Assembly: GCA_003663585.1 (NCBI GenBank)
Contig: QMTU01000011.1
Coordinates: 1-10,113 of the forward strand
Source of the DNA: Thermoplasmata archaeon
Lineage (GTDB): Archaea; Thermoplasmatota; B47-G6
DNA: 10,113 bases
Reading direction: 5' to 3'
Part shown: piece by piece, positions 1-6,383 of the stretch
Layout: every line of letters begins with the position of its first letter
How positions within the stretch are numbered: position 1 is the stretch's first letter
Translations under genes and position numbers: made by a program
The notes under the pieces: model-generated
Told to the model about the DNA's origin: nothing
The model's database searches: none
What the model saw: only the letters and a program-made list of their open reading frames with translations

Positions 1-1
1 T

Positions 2-910
2 CCTATAATAAAGGAATACGTTAACCTAACTAAGAGAGGAGAGCATCCAGGGTTTATGGGCGGAGGAGAGTATGCTACAGCAGATTATCTCGAAATGATT
101 AAGAAGAGGATAAAGAGAATAAAATCTGAGCTAGAAACAATACAGAGAAGAAATGAAAGTAGAAATTCACTTAGAAAAAGCCTTGGCTTTATAATAGTCA
201 GTATAGCGGGATATGCAAATGCCGGTAAAAGCAGTATTGCAAAGATACTCTCTGGTAGAGAGCTTCCAGTAGATAGCATGATGTTCTCCACAATAGCAAC
301 CTATACAAAAAAGGTGAAGGGAAAGCATCCTATACTCGTTACTGATACTGTAGGATTTGTAAGAAACCTTCCTGTTTGGATGATAGAGTCATTTAGAACT
401 ACATTTAAGAGCGTTTATGATTCTGACTTACTACTATTTGTTGTAGACTTCAGTGAGGAAATTGGGGAGATATATGAAAAAATATCATCCGGAATAGAGC
501 TCTTAGGCAGAGAGGAGCTGCCTCCAATGATCTATGTGTTAAACAAAGTAGACCTCATAAAAGACCAAGGTGAGATAGAGGAAAAAGTGTCCTTCCTCAA
601 AGCCAGACGAATACTAAACGATGACAACTACGTCCTGACATCAGTAATCAATGGCTACGGGATAAATAAACTCATAATGAAGATTTATGAAACTGCAAGG
701 ACGGATAGGATATGTGAATTAAGTCTAGATAAAGAGAACTCTAATACTCAGAGGATTCTTAGGATACTGCTTGATAAGGCGTATATAATGGAGTACAGAG
801 AGGATAAAAGGACAATATTTATAAGGGCAGGTATGCACGAGAAGACCTACAACAATATCATGACCCTTCTTCCAAGTTCCACTGGAAATAATGGGGGGAG
901 GGTCCCATGA
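2..910 (+). CDS. hflX: HflX family GTPase (5' part missing)
   Basis: This is a ribosome-associated GTPase of the HflX family; bacterial members split stalled or stressed 70S ribosomes. The reading frame is open to the left edge, and residues before the internal ATG at 56 (KRGEHPGF then GGGEY) match the glycine-rich linker between the HflX N-terminal domain and its coiled coil, so that ATG is not the start. Counting from the first codon, a charged helix spans about 28-60, G1 is GYANAGKSS (70-78), G2 lies in the FSTIATYT stretch (95-102), G3 is DTVGF (115-119, followed by VRNLP as is typical of HflX), and G4 is NKVD (181-184). The short tail after about 230 ends near the family's usual C-terminus. 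The N-terminal HflX domain must lie outside the window. The stop overlaps the next start by four bases (ATGA). The family call is secure; a role at archaeal ribosomes is inferred. Confidence 0.93.
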   Translation, partial: PIIKEYVNLTKRGEHPGFMGGGEYATADYLEMIKKRIKRIKSELETIQRRNESRNSLRKSLGFIIVSIAGYANAGKSSIAKILSGRELPVDSMMFSTIATYTKKVKGKHPILVTDTVGFVRNLPVWMIESFRTTFKSVYDSDLLLFVVDFSEEIGEIYEKISSGIELLGREELPPMIYVLNKVDLIKDQGEIEEKVSFLKARRILNDDNYVLTSVINGYGINKLIMKIYETARTDRICELSLDKENSNTQRILRILLDKAYIMEYREDKRTIFIRAGMHEKTYNNIMTLLPSSTGNNGGRVP

Positions 911-1599
911 AAAATTTAAAAGCTTTAGCATTCGATATAGATGGTACTATCACGGATGACCAGAGGCTTCTGTGCTTGGATGCAGTAAAGGCAATAAGAG
1001 AAATTGAGAAGAGAGGTATAATGACTATTGTTGCTACTGGTAACGTTCTTCCGGTAGCATATACAATATCTGAATTCATAGGGTCGTCTGGACCTGTTAT
1101 TGCAGAAAATGGTGGAGTAATTCTATTTAAGGATACATTTGAGCGTGTTATATTGGGTAATCGAGAAAAATGCCTGAAAGTGATTGAAATTTTAGAGAAA
1201 GAGGGTATAACTATTGAGAGGACTCTTACTGACATGTGCAGGCTCTCGGAGGTAACGCTGGTCAGAGAGGTTCCAGTAGAAGTAATAAAAGATGTCATGC
1301 TAAAGTATGGCATAGAAGGGTTAAACGTTATCGACACGAAGTTTGCAATACATATAACTGAAAGCTGCGTTAACAAGGGAAGAGCTCTTAAAATTATTAT
1401 GAGAAGACTTGGCATAAACCCATCAGAAATCGCATACATAGGCGACTCTGAAAACGATGTGGAGGCATTTCAAGCTGTAGAGTACTCAGTGGCATTGACA
1501 AATGCTCCTGAGTGGGTAAAGAAGCGTGCAAAGTATGTAACAAGTACTCCATATGGAAAAGGGTTTATAGAGGCGTTAAAGCTTCTAGGGATTATGTGA
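907..1599 (+). CDS. Archaeal phosphoglycolate phosphatase-type HAD hydrolase
   Basis: This 230-residue cytosolic phosphatase of the HAD superfamily has the Cof/type IIB cap seen in archaeal phosphoglycolate phosphatases, which hydrolyse 2-phosphoglycolate to glycolate and phosphate. All four HAD motifs are visible: DIDGT (10-14; nucleophile D10, acid D12), VATGN with T44 (42-46), K157 in NKGRALK, and GDSEND (179-184). The cap occupies roughly 80-150. The length matches archaeal phosphoglycolate phosphatases, which are shorter than most Cof phosphatases. The start at 907 overlaps the hflX stop and follows a purine-rich run (GGGGGGAGGG, 893-902), so translational coupling is likely. The superfamily and subfamily are well supported; substrate specificity is inferred, and related enzymes act on sugar phosphates such as sucrose phosphate. 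Confidence 0.88.
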   Translation: MKNLKALAFDIDGTITDDQRLLCLDAVKAIREIEKRGIMTIVATGNVLPVAYTISEFIGSSGPVIAENGGVILFKDTFERVILGNREKCLKVIEILEKEGITIERTLTDMCRLSEVTLVREVPVEVIKDVMLKYGIEGLNVIDTKFAIHITESCVNKGRALKIIMRRLGINPSEIAYIGDSENDVEAFQAVEYSVALTNAPEWVKKRAKYVTSTPYGKGFIEALKLLGIM

Positions 1600-1615
1600 T
1601 TGTGGAGGAATTAGT

Positions 1616-2053
1616 ATGAACGGAATAAAACTAATCGAGTTAAAACGTGTTGAAAGCTCAAGGACAATGTCCATTAAGGAATTAAGGTCTAGAAACGTAA
1701 GAGTTAACGTACATCTCTCAAACAAGGTAAAAGCCTTTGCGAGAGATGGTGAGGATTACGTCCTTACTGTTGTAATTCACATTGAGTACGTTGGTGTAGG
1801 CTACATAATTGCGGAGTATGATGTGTACTTTGACAAGTCCATGGGAGAAAGTGCTTTCTCAGAGTGGAAGAACACAGGGAAGATCCCAGAGAAACTAGTT
1901 AATACTGCGCTGAGTGCAATATATTCCGCTCCAGTAATAGACTTAATGATAATCTCAAAGGTCATGAACCTGCCCCCTCCATTGCCTCTCAGGGTTTCTA
2001 TTGAGAAGCCCGGGGGTGACAGATCATCAACATCCAATATAGGAGTCATGTAA
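1616..2053 (+). CDS. Small conserved protein, possibly SecB-like
   Basis: A 145-residue soluble protein with no signal peptide or membrane segment. The first two thirds alternate in a beta-strand pattern (VRVNVHLS 28-35, DYVLTVVIHIEYV 47-59, YIIAEYDVYF 63-72). They are followed by a helix-like stretch (91-118) and a proline-rich LPPPLPL (119-125). Several strands, a long helix, then a proline-containing tail is the order seen in SecB and the SecB-like chaperones of toxin-antitoxin systems, where the helix drives oligomerisation. This resemblance is structural pattern matching, not recognised sequence identity. A GGAGG (1603-1607) sits eight bases before the ATG. The gene lies 16 bases after the phosphatase gene and its stop abuts the CitG-like gene, so it is probably in the same transcript. 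Treat it as a hypothetical protein with a testable SecB-fold hypothesis. Confidence 0.7.
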   Translation: MNGIKLIELKRVESSRTMSIKELRSRNVRVNVHLSNKVKAFARDGEDYVLTVVIHIEYVGVGYIIAEYDVYFDKSMGESAFSEWKNTGKIPEKLVNTALSAIYSAPVIDLMIISKVMNLPPPLPLRVSIEKPGGDRSSTSNIGVM

Positions 2054-2055
2054 TA
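2041..2055 (+). promoter_or_regulatory. Ribosome binding site pointing to an AUA start at 2053
   Basis: AGGAG lies at 2041-2045, seven bases before ATA at 2053-2055. That ATA shares one base with the TAA stop of the upstream gene (TAATA), the same geometry as the common TAATG coupling. The downstream ATG at 2080 has no comparable ribosome binding site immediately upstream. From this ATA the frame reads ISEKAFLACMLELLAPKPGN, adding the first helix expected of CitG proteins. This site therefore bears directly on the start of the next gene. Confidence 0.45.
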
Positions 2056-2079
2056 TCAGAAAAAGCTTTTTTAGCCTGT

Positions 2080-2892
2080 ATGCTTGAACTTCTAGCACCT
2101 AAACCTGGAAATGTAAATAGATATCATGACTTTGAAAACAAAACAATAATAGACTTCCTTTATGGCTCCGTCTCCGTGGCTAGACTTGTGAGGGACATAT
2201 TCCTTGGAGCATCTCCTGGAGATGCTCTTATAGAAAGTGTTCAGACAATGCTTAGACTAGCCAAGGGAAACACTCACTTGGGAATTCTCATCATGTTTTT
2301 TCCAATAGCCACTGCTGCAAGAGAAATGTTCTTCTGGAACAGGATTGAACTCACTAAAAAGGCAAGTGCTGTGCTAAAGGAGATACCTCCAGAGGAGACG
2401 GTCAAGATAGCAAAGGCCATAAAGTACGTATCACCGCCTCTTCCACTTATAAAGGATAGGAACATGGACGTAACAACTGACAACGTTCTAAGAAACATAC
2501 TTGAGAGTGGAGTAACAGCTTATGAGTGGTTTAAAGCTGGAAGCTCTGTAAACATTGTGGCTAAGGAGCTTGTAGATGAGTATAAGATAACGGTTGATGT
2601 GTCACGCATTATTGAAAGAAAAAAAGAGGAAGTAGGCCTTTCTAAGGCAATAGTAGATGCTTCAGTGTACGCGCTTTCAAGAGCAGTCGACTCTCACATG
2701 GCAGCAGAATGCGGAGAGAAGGTTGCAAGAATGGCCATGGAGTGGGCTCGAAAGATCGTGATCTCAGGATACGATGACGGCCAGATTAGAGAGCTTGATG
2801 AGTGGCTTAGGAAGAACAAAGCGAATCCTGGATCTACAGCTGATATCGTAACAACGGCTATATTTCTTCTCCTTCTTGAGGGAGTTCTTTGA
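2080..2892 (+). CDS. CitG-like (triphosphoribosyl-dephospho-CoA synthase family) protein
   Basis: This all-helical cytosolic protein belongs to the CitG/MdcB family (COG1767, PF01874). Bacterial members make the 2'-(5''-triphosphoribosyl)-3'-dephospho-CoA prosthetic group of citrate or malonate lyase from ATP and dephospho-CoA; archaeal members lack those lyases, so their substrate is unknown. Family motifs are clear from the ATG: KPGNVNRYHDF (8-18), KGNTHLGIL (62-70), and ANPGSTADI near the end (248-256). The conserved first helix (AFLACMLELLAPKPGN) starts upstream of this ATG. The frame is open back to a TGA at 2017-2019 but has no ATG, GTG or TTG there, so the true start may be the ATA at 2053, giving 279 residues. 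It is followed 50 bases later by the DUF447-flavoprotein fusion, suggesting a shared cofactor-related role. Family membership is secure; function is not known. Confidence 0.85.
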   Translation: MLELLAPKPGNVNRYHDFENKTIIDFLYGSVSVARLVRDIFLGASPGDALIESVQTMLRLAKGNTHLGILIMFFPIATAAREMFFWNRIELTKKASAVLKEIPPEETVKIAKAIKYVSPPLPLIKDRNMDVTTDNVLRNILESGVTAYEWFKAGSSVNIVAKELVDEYKITVDVSRIIERKKEEVGLSKAIVDASVYALSRAVDSHMAAECGEKVARMAMEWARKIVISGYDDGQIRELDEWLRKNKANPGSTADIVTTAIFLLLLEGVL

Positions 2893-2901
2893 TAATTTGT
2901 T

Positions 2902-2918
2902 AAAGTTCGTTCAACTTT
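2902..2918 (+). repeat. Small inverted repeat between the CitG-like and flavoprotein genes
   Basis: AAAGTT (2902-2907) and AACTTT (2913-2918) are perfect complements around a five-base loop (CGTTC). They sit in the only sizeable gap of this gene string. The sequence could form a weak A+T-rich RNA hairpin or be an operator half-site pair. The next ribosome binding site, GAGGAGAT (2931-2938), starts 12 bases further on. Short A+T-rich inverted repeats arise often by chance, so no function is claimed. Confidence 0.3.
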
Positions 2919-2942
2919 GCTTTAAGACGCGAGGAGATCAGA

Positions 2943-3989
2943 ATGACGTGGGGCGTGTATGAGGCGATAGTCTTCATAGATGACGTTCCCTATGCCGTTG
3001 GAGTAAGGCTTCCTGAGATGACATCACGTGTTTTTGAGGGATCAAGCTTATATAATGCTGTCAAAGAGGGCCTTGAGGTAAAGGTTTGGTTCCCTGAGTG
3101 GAGGGATCTTGAGGTTCTTGTTAGGGTAGCCTTTGGTCAAAAGGGAGGTGTGAGACCTCCACTCCATGTTTTCCACTGGAGAATAGAGAAAATACATAAT
3201 ATTGATTATTCAGATGATTTAGGCCATATCATGGTCAAAGTAATAAAATACAGTGGAGAGATTCCTTCAAAATCATTTTTAAGTGATAAAATAAGTCGTG
3301 GATGTGCACTTGCTCTAGAGGCTGCAGTGGTATACAGTCGCCTAGTGAAGTATCCGCACGTTGGAAACCTCCATGAACGATACTGGAGCCTTGTGTCAGA
3401 GATCTCTCGACTGTCTCCGAAACTAGCAGGCACGCTTTTAGAGATCTCTGGAAGACCACATGTTCTTTGGGTGATAACCGGAGGCTACACCTGGCTGAGG
3501 GAGTCACTTCAAATCATAAAACAGCTCATGAACGTCTCTTACGTGAAGGTCTTAGTGACCCAAGCAGGCAAACACGTTCTTAGTAGTGTTCATGAGCATA
3601 AGAAATTACCCGTTCTAGAGGGTGAAAGAGCTTATTGTGAGGCATCATCTGTAGTTTCTGGGGAGTACGATCTTGTAGTTATAGCTCCTGCGACATCTAA
3701 CACGATTTCTAAGATAGCGATGGGAATTGCGGACACTCCTGCATCAATAGCTGCAACTCACGCGCTTAAGATAGGCCTTCCTGTAATAATACTGCCAACA
3801 GACTATCTTGGCGTTATGTTTTTAGAGGACAGTAAGCGTGAAATAGACATTCATCCATACTTTAAATGCCAAGTGGAGTTCCTAAAGGCACTTGGCTATC
3901 ACGTGGTAAGAGACCCCAAGGATCTCATAAAAACGCTTAAAAAATATATTCCTGAGGTATCCAGCAAAGATCAGCTGAAGGTGGAATAA
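2943..3989 (+). CDS. DUF447 - archaeal flavoprotein fusion
   Basis: A 348-residue soluble protein with two parts. Residues 1 to about 170 match DUF447 (PF04289): the opening GVYEAIV, FEGSSLY (31-37), and RGCALALEAAVVYSRL (119-134). DUF447 structures have an FMN-binding split-barrel fold. Residues 172 to about 335 match the flavoprotein fold (PF02441), in the branch of archaeal flavoproteins and dihydromethanopterin reductase (DmrB/AfpA-like). Its flavin-site landmarks are VITGGYTW (177-184), VLVTQAGK (203-210), APATSNTISKIAMGIADT (248-265) and PVIILPTD (280-287). A cysteine-rich cluster seen in some archaeal flavoproteins is absent; only C316 lies in that region. Two flavin-type domains in one chain suggest internal electron transfer or a self-contained flavin reductase, which is inference. 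A strong GAGGAGAT precedes the ATG. Alternatives are a pterin-reducing or a phosphopantothenoylcysteine decarboxylase-like enzyme. Confidence 0.8.
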   Translation: MTWGVYEAIVFIDDVPYAVGVRLPEMTSRVFEGSSLYNAVKEGLEVKVWFPEWRDLEVLVRVAFGQKGGVRPPLHVFHWRIEKIHNIDYSDDLGHIMVKVIKYSGEIPSKSFLSDKISRGCALALEAAVVYSRLVKYPHVGNLHERYWSLVSEISRLSPKLAGTLLEISGRPHVLWVITGGYTWLRESLQIIKQLMNVSYVKVLVTQAGKHVLSSVHEHKKLPVLEGERAYCEASSVVSGEYDLVVIAPATSNTISKIAMGIADTPASIAATHALKIGLPVIILPTDYLGVMFLEDSKREIDIHPYFKCQVEFLKALGYHVVRDPKDLIKTLKKYIPEVSSKDQLKVE

Positions 3990-3990
3990 A

Positions 3991-4467
3991 ATGCCATACT
4001 ACACGAACGACCTAAGGAGACTTTTATCATATCTCTATAAGGTGTGTAAGGGTAAGTCAAATCTAATGCCATATGACTGTGTGAAAAATTTTCTCCTCAG
4101 CCCTCTTGGCTATGGGATGTCAAAGGAGGACTTTGAGGAGGTTTTAAGGGAGGCCTCTGAGAGGGGACTAATAACTGAGGTAGAGATAAAGGAAAGGAGG
4201 TTCATAAAGTTACTCTTTGATATTTCCTCCTACGAAGTTAAAGAGAAGCCTGAGCTTAGGAAGTACACAGACATAGGCTATGAGATAGAGAGAATTATCC
4301 AGAGAGTTACTAATGAGGATATAAACAAGATAAGAAAGAAAATATCGAAGATAGCAGTAGACCTAGGGTTATACTATCCAGTAGCAGCTTACGTTCTTGC
4401 AAAACATTATGGAATTGATGTAAGCGAGTTTGAACATGAGCTGTGGAACATGTTATCCAAAACATAG
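3991..4467 (+). CDS. Small helical protein, winged-helix-like N-terminus
   Basis: A 158-residue soluble protein that I cannot name with confidence. Residues 1 to about 75 have a winged-helix-like pattern: helices with LRRLLSYLYKVC and KEDFEEVLREASERGLI, then a strand pair (TEVEIKERRFIKLLFDI). Residues 95-158 are helical (DINKIRKKISKIAVDLGL, then YYPVAAYVLAKHYGIDVSEF). The spacing of hydrophobic residues in this tail recalls small archaeal DUF2240-type proteins, but this is only a resemblance. The ATG begins one base after the flavoprotein stop, and GGTGG (3979-3983) precedes it inside the flavoprotein gene. Tight translational coupling is therefore likely. It might be a regulator of the string or a nucleic acid-binding accessory protein. 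Confidence 0.72.
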   Translation: MPYYTNDLRRLLSYLYKVCKGKSNLMPYDCVKNFLLSPLGYGMSKEDFEEVLREASERGLITEVEIKERRFIKLLFDISSYEVKEKPELRKYTDIGYEIERIIQRVTNEDINKIRKKISKIAVDLGLYYPVAAYVLAKHYGIDVSEFEHELWNMLSKT

Positions 4468-4594
4468 CATTACGTGTCTTCTATGATTTTAGTGTTCGGT
4501 CTTCATTTGTAAGATAGTCATACTAACGTTATTACATCCCTTAGCGTGAGTGGCCATGACCCAAGATATACCCGTTAGCGGTGTTGATGCAGAA

Positions 4595-4607
4595 CCTGAA
4601 GTTCAGG
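4595..4607 (+). repeat. Perfect palindrome, possible operator
   Basis: CCTGAA and TTCAGG flank a single G, giving a perfect 6+1+6 palindrome 63 bases before the transporter start. A one-base centre cannot form a stable RNA hairpin without opening inner pairs, so a dimeric repressor or activator site is the likelier use. No second copy was noticed in the window. Confidence 0.35.
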
Positions 4608-4658
4608 ATGTCCATCGGAGTAAGGTCAGTATTGCATCTTACCTAGATCTACATGTGC

Positions 4659-4663
4659 GGAGG
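4659..4663 (+). promoter_or_regulatory. Ribosome binding site selecting ATG 4671
   Basis: GGAGG lies seven bases before ATG 4671. An in-frame ATG at 4653 lies upstream of this motif and would place it inside the coding region, so 4671 is the better start. Confidence 0.65.
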
Positions 4664-4670
4664 CAGCTCT

Positions 4671-5903
4671 ATGACGAAAGCTGTTACAAAAGGGCTATCA
4701 GAAAGACGTCTAGATGTGAAAAGAGCATTTACAGAAATCTACCCATTTCTCCTTCTATGCATTATATTAGACTTTGTCGGTGGATATTTCCTAGGGAAGA
4801 ACTTTGACAAGTTTGTGGAGAGGTATCCCTTGATATTGCTCATTCTACCCTCAATAATGGATCTTCGTGGGAACGTATTTGGAGCCTCTGGTTCTAGAAT
4901 ATCGACGGCCCTTCACGTGGGATATGCCTCTCCCAGGTTGAGAGACCCCTACGTCCTCCTTAACTACTACCTTTCAATTGTAATAACGAGCCTCCCCATA
5001 GTCTTCCTTCTTATAATTGCTCTGGCGAGATTTGGCATAGACAAAAAATTTCTGGCGTCTTCTGTAATAATAATTACATCGAGCATTGTTATATCATACA
5101 TCCTCTCAAGCATTGCAGCCTACATTACGATAGGATCGTATAAGAAGGGTCTTGATCCAGATAATGTCATAGGGCCTATGATAACTACTGTTGCTGACAT
5201 AATAACGATACCAAGCATAGTGCTCTTCATGTACATTTATGAAATCTCACATGAGATGTCTGTCATTATATTTGTTATCTCGCTTGTTCTCCTGTTCTTG
5301 GCATTAAAGAACATGATTTCTATCATAAGAAGAGAGGAACTCGGCAGAGAGAAAAAGCTCATTAAGGAAATAACCTATGTGCTCACAGTCCTGGCCATAG
5401 TGAGCCTTGGAAGTGGAGGACTGCTCGAGGGATTCTCAAGGATCATAAGAAGGACGTATATGATTGCGATTATATATCCCGTTATTCTGGACAGTCTTGG
5501 GAACTACGGCTCAGTTATAGGGGCTAGAGCATCCACACAATATCACTTAGGCCTTTTGAGAAGTCCCCTAGAAGAAGGAGCTATCATGGACGCTGTTAAC
5601 CTTCTTCCCACGTCCTTAGTTAATGGCGTAATAATGATCATCATTGGAACAACGCTCTCTAGCTTTGTATATGGGTTTACCGCCCCCATAGTGTCGGTGG
5701 CCTTTTTTATACTCTTTATCCTGACATATGCTCTTGTGTCATTTGGCGTTATGATACTTTCAATAGTGATATCTTACTATTCTGGATCTAAGGGATGGGA
5801 TCCTGACAACGTTACTATACCCGTGATAACAACAATAGCAGATCTTTTAGGCTCTTTATACGCAGTAATCCTTTCAGCATTAGCTGTAAAGTTATTTATT
5901 TAA
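4671..5903 (+). CDS. MgtE/SLC41-type divalent cation transporter
   Basis: A 410-residue integral membrane protein of the MgtE/SLC41 divalent cation transporter class (PF01769), probably moving Mg2+ or a similar ion across the cytoplasmic membrane. It contains two copies of the MgtE membrane domain in one chain, as in eukaryotic SLC41 proteins, so one polypeptide can stand in for the MgtE dimer. The first copy has PSIMDLRGNVFGASGSRIST (60-79) and DPDNVIGPMITTVAD (162-176). The second has PVILDSLGNYGSVIGARAST (270-289) and DPDNVTIPVITTIAD (377-391). The repeated acidic DPDN and D-x-x-GN motifs line the ion path in this family. About ten hydrophobic segments are present. The cytosolic N and CBS domains of bacterial MgtE, which sense Mg2+, are absent, so gating must work differently. 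Its stop overlaps the stop of the opposing PRC-barrel gene. Confidence 0.88.
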   Translation: MTKAVTKGLSERRLDVKRAFTEIYPFLLLCIILDFVGGYFLGKNFDKFVERYPLILLILPSIMDLRGNVFGASGSRISTALHVGYASPRLRDPYVLLNYYLSIVITSLPIVFLLIIALARFGIDKKFLASSVIIITSSIVISYILSSIAAYITIGSYKKGLDPDNVIGPMITTVADIITIPSIVLFMYIYEISHEMSVIIFVISLVLLFLALKNMISIIRREELGREKKLIKEITYVLTVLAIVSLGSGGLLEGFSRIIRRTYMIAIIYPVILDSLGNYGSVIGARASTQYHLGLLRSPLEEGAIMDAVNLLPTSLVNGVIMIIIGTTLSSFVYGFTAPIVSVAFFILFILTYALVSFGVMILSIVISYYSGSKGWDPDNVTIPVITTIADLLGSLYAVILSALAVKLFI

Positions 5904-6208
5904 GAACCTTCCTCCTTTTTCCTTCTAAAGAACTTTGGAAAAGTTGATAGTATGATAGCGTCGCCAATACCATATATCCAGTTGTATGGAATTCCAAGAG
6001 GCTTGTGATCCTTGTTTATGTCTGGAGGAACAAGTCTAGGATTCTCATAGCTAACGATGATTTTACTAATGCTTAGATCTCTAAGCGATAATATGATATC
6101 GAGAACTCGACCTACGTAATCTCCTTCCATGGTATACACGTTTTTTCCTATGAGCTCTCGAATCTCTATAACCTTGTGTCTTTCAACACTCTCCCTAGGA
6201 TCTATCAT
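5900..6208 (-). CDS. PRC-barrel domain protein
   Basis: A 102-residue soluble protein made almost entirely of one PRC-barrel domain (PF05239), a small beta-barrel used in RNA processing, photosynthetic reaction centres and archaeal cell-division adaptors. The barrel is recognised by IRELIGKNVYTMEGDYVGRV (about 16-35), the following strands (ILSLRDLSISKIIVSY), and IPYNWIYGIGDAIILS near the end. The tail is very basic then acidic (FFRRKKEEGS), which could bind nucleic acid or a membrane surface. A GAGGTGA on the minus strand (6213-6219) sits four bases before the ATG. The gene is convergent with the transporter and divergent from the pilin-like gene, so it is its own transcription unit. The domain call is firm; the cellular role is unknown. 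Confidence 0.82.
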   Translation of the reverse strand: MIDPRESVERHKVIEIRELIGKNVYTMEGDYVGRVLDIILSLRDLSISKIIVSYENPRLVPPDINKDHKPLGIPYNWIYGIGDAIILSTFPKFFRRKKEEGS

Positions 6209-6383
6209 ACGGTCACCTCACGAGGAGTTGCTTAAAGGTCAAAGTTTATGAGTTAAAGCTCTTAACAGGTGAAGCAACATCTTAAATATATCATGTTTGA
6301 AATATTTTAAGAATTGTTTGTGACACATCTCCCAAATTGAATGTAATTCAGTAAAACTAGAGCATAAGTTTAAGGTGCCATAG
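6209..6383. promoter_or_regulatory. Divergent promoter region
   Basis: This A+T-rich spacer must drive the PRC-barrel gene leftwards and the pilin-like gene rightwards. On the plus strand, TAAATATA (6284-6291) and TTTAAG (6369-6374) are TATA-like. The second would place a transcription start near 6398, leaving a nearly leaderless message for ATG 6408 and excluding ATG 6384. On the minus strand, TTTAAG (6231-6236) predicts a start at about 6207, right at the PRC-barrel ATG, and the A+T-rich 6281-6291 is a second possibility. Which boxes are used cannot be decided from sequence. Confidence 0.45.

Larger units (their letters stand above)
4468..4670 (+). promoter_or_regulatory. Gene-free leader upstream of the transporter
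   Basis: About 200 bases separate the winged-helix-like gene from the transporter start. I found no tRNA, rRNA, CRISPR repeat or convincing C/D box pair. It holds a perfect 13-base palindrome (4595-4607). A reading frame from GTG 4550 carries an acidic, proline-containing stretch (DIPVSGVDAEPEVQD) and runs out of frame into the transporter gene. I could not place a clear TATA box. The transporter probably has its own promoter here, perhaps with ion-dependent control, but nothing in the sequence proves that. Confidence 0.35.

Noticed and set aside
858..1439. A 193-codon open frame on the minus strand opposite the phosphatase gene
   Set aside because: It lies antisense to a gene with all four HAD motifs; its protein has no recognisable motif and looks like a codon-usage shadow.
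2921..2926. TTTAAG before the flavoprotein gene as a promoter
   Set aside because: It would place the transcript start inside the gene, after the well-supported ATG at 2943 with its strong ribosome binding site.
4600..4612. A tRNA-like B box (GTTCAGGAT)
   Set aside because: It departs from the GTTCRANNC consensus, and no acceptor stem, D arm or anticodon arm can be drawn around it.
4581..4625. A C/D box guide RNA suggested by GTTGATGC followed by CTGA
   Set aside because: The spacing between the boxes is only five bases and no second C'/D pair follows, so a working guide is unlikely.
4653..4670. ATG 4653 as the transporter start
   Set aside because: The only good ribosome binding site (4659-4663) lies downstream of it and fits ATG 4671.
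4550..4807. An 85-codon frame overlapping the transporter start as a complete gene
   Set aside because: Its second half is an out-of-frame reading of the transporter gene; only its first part is worth noting as a possible leader.
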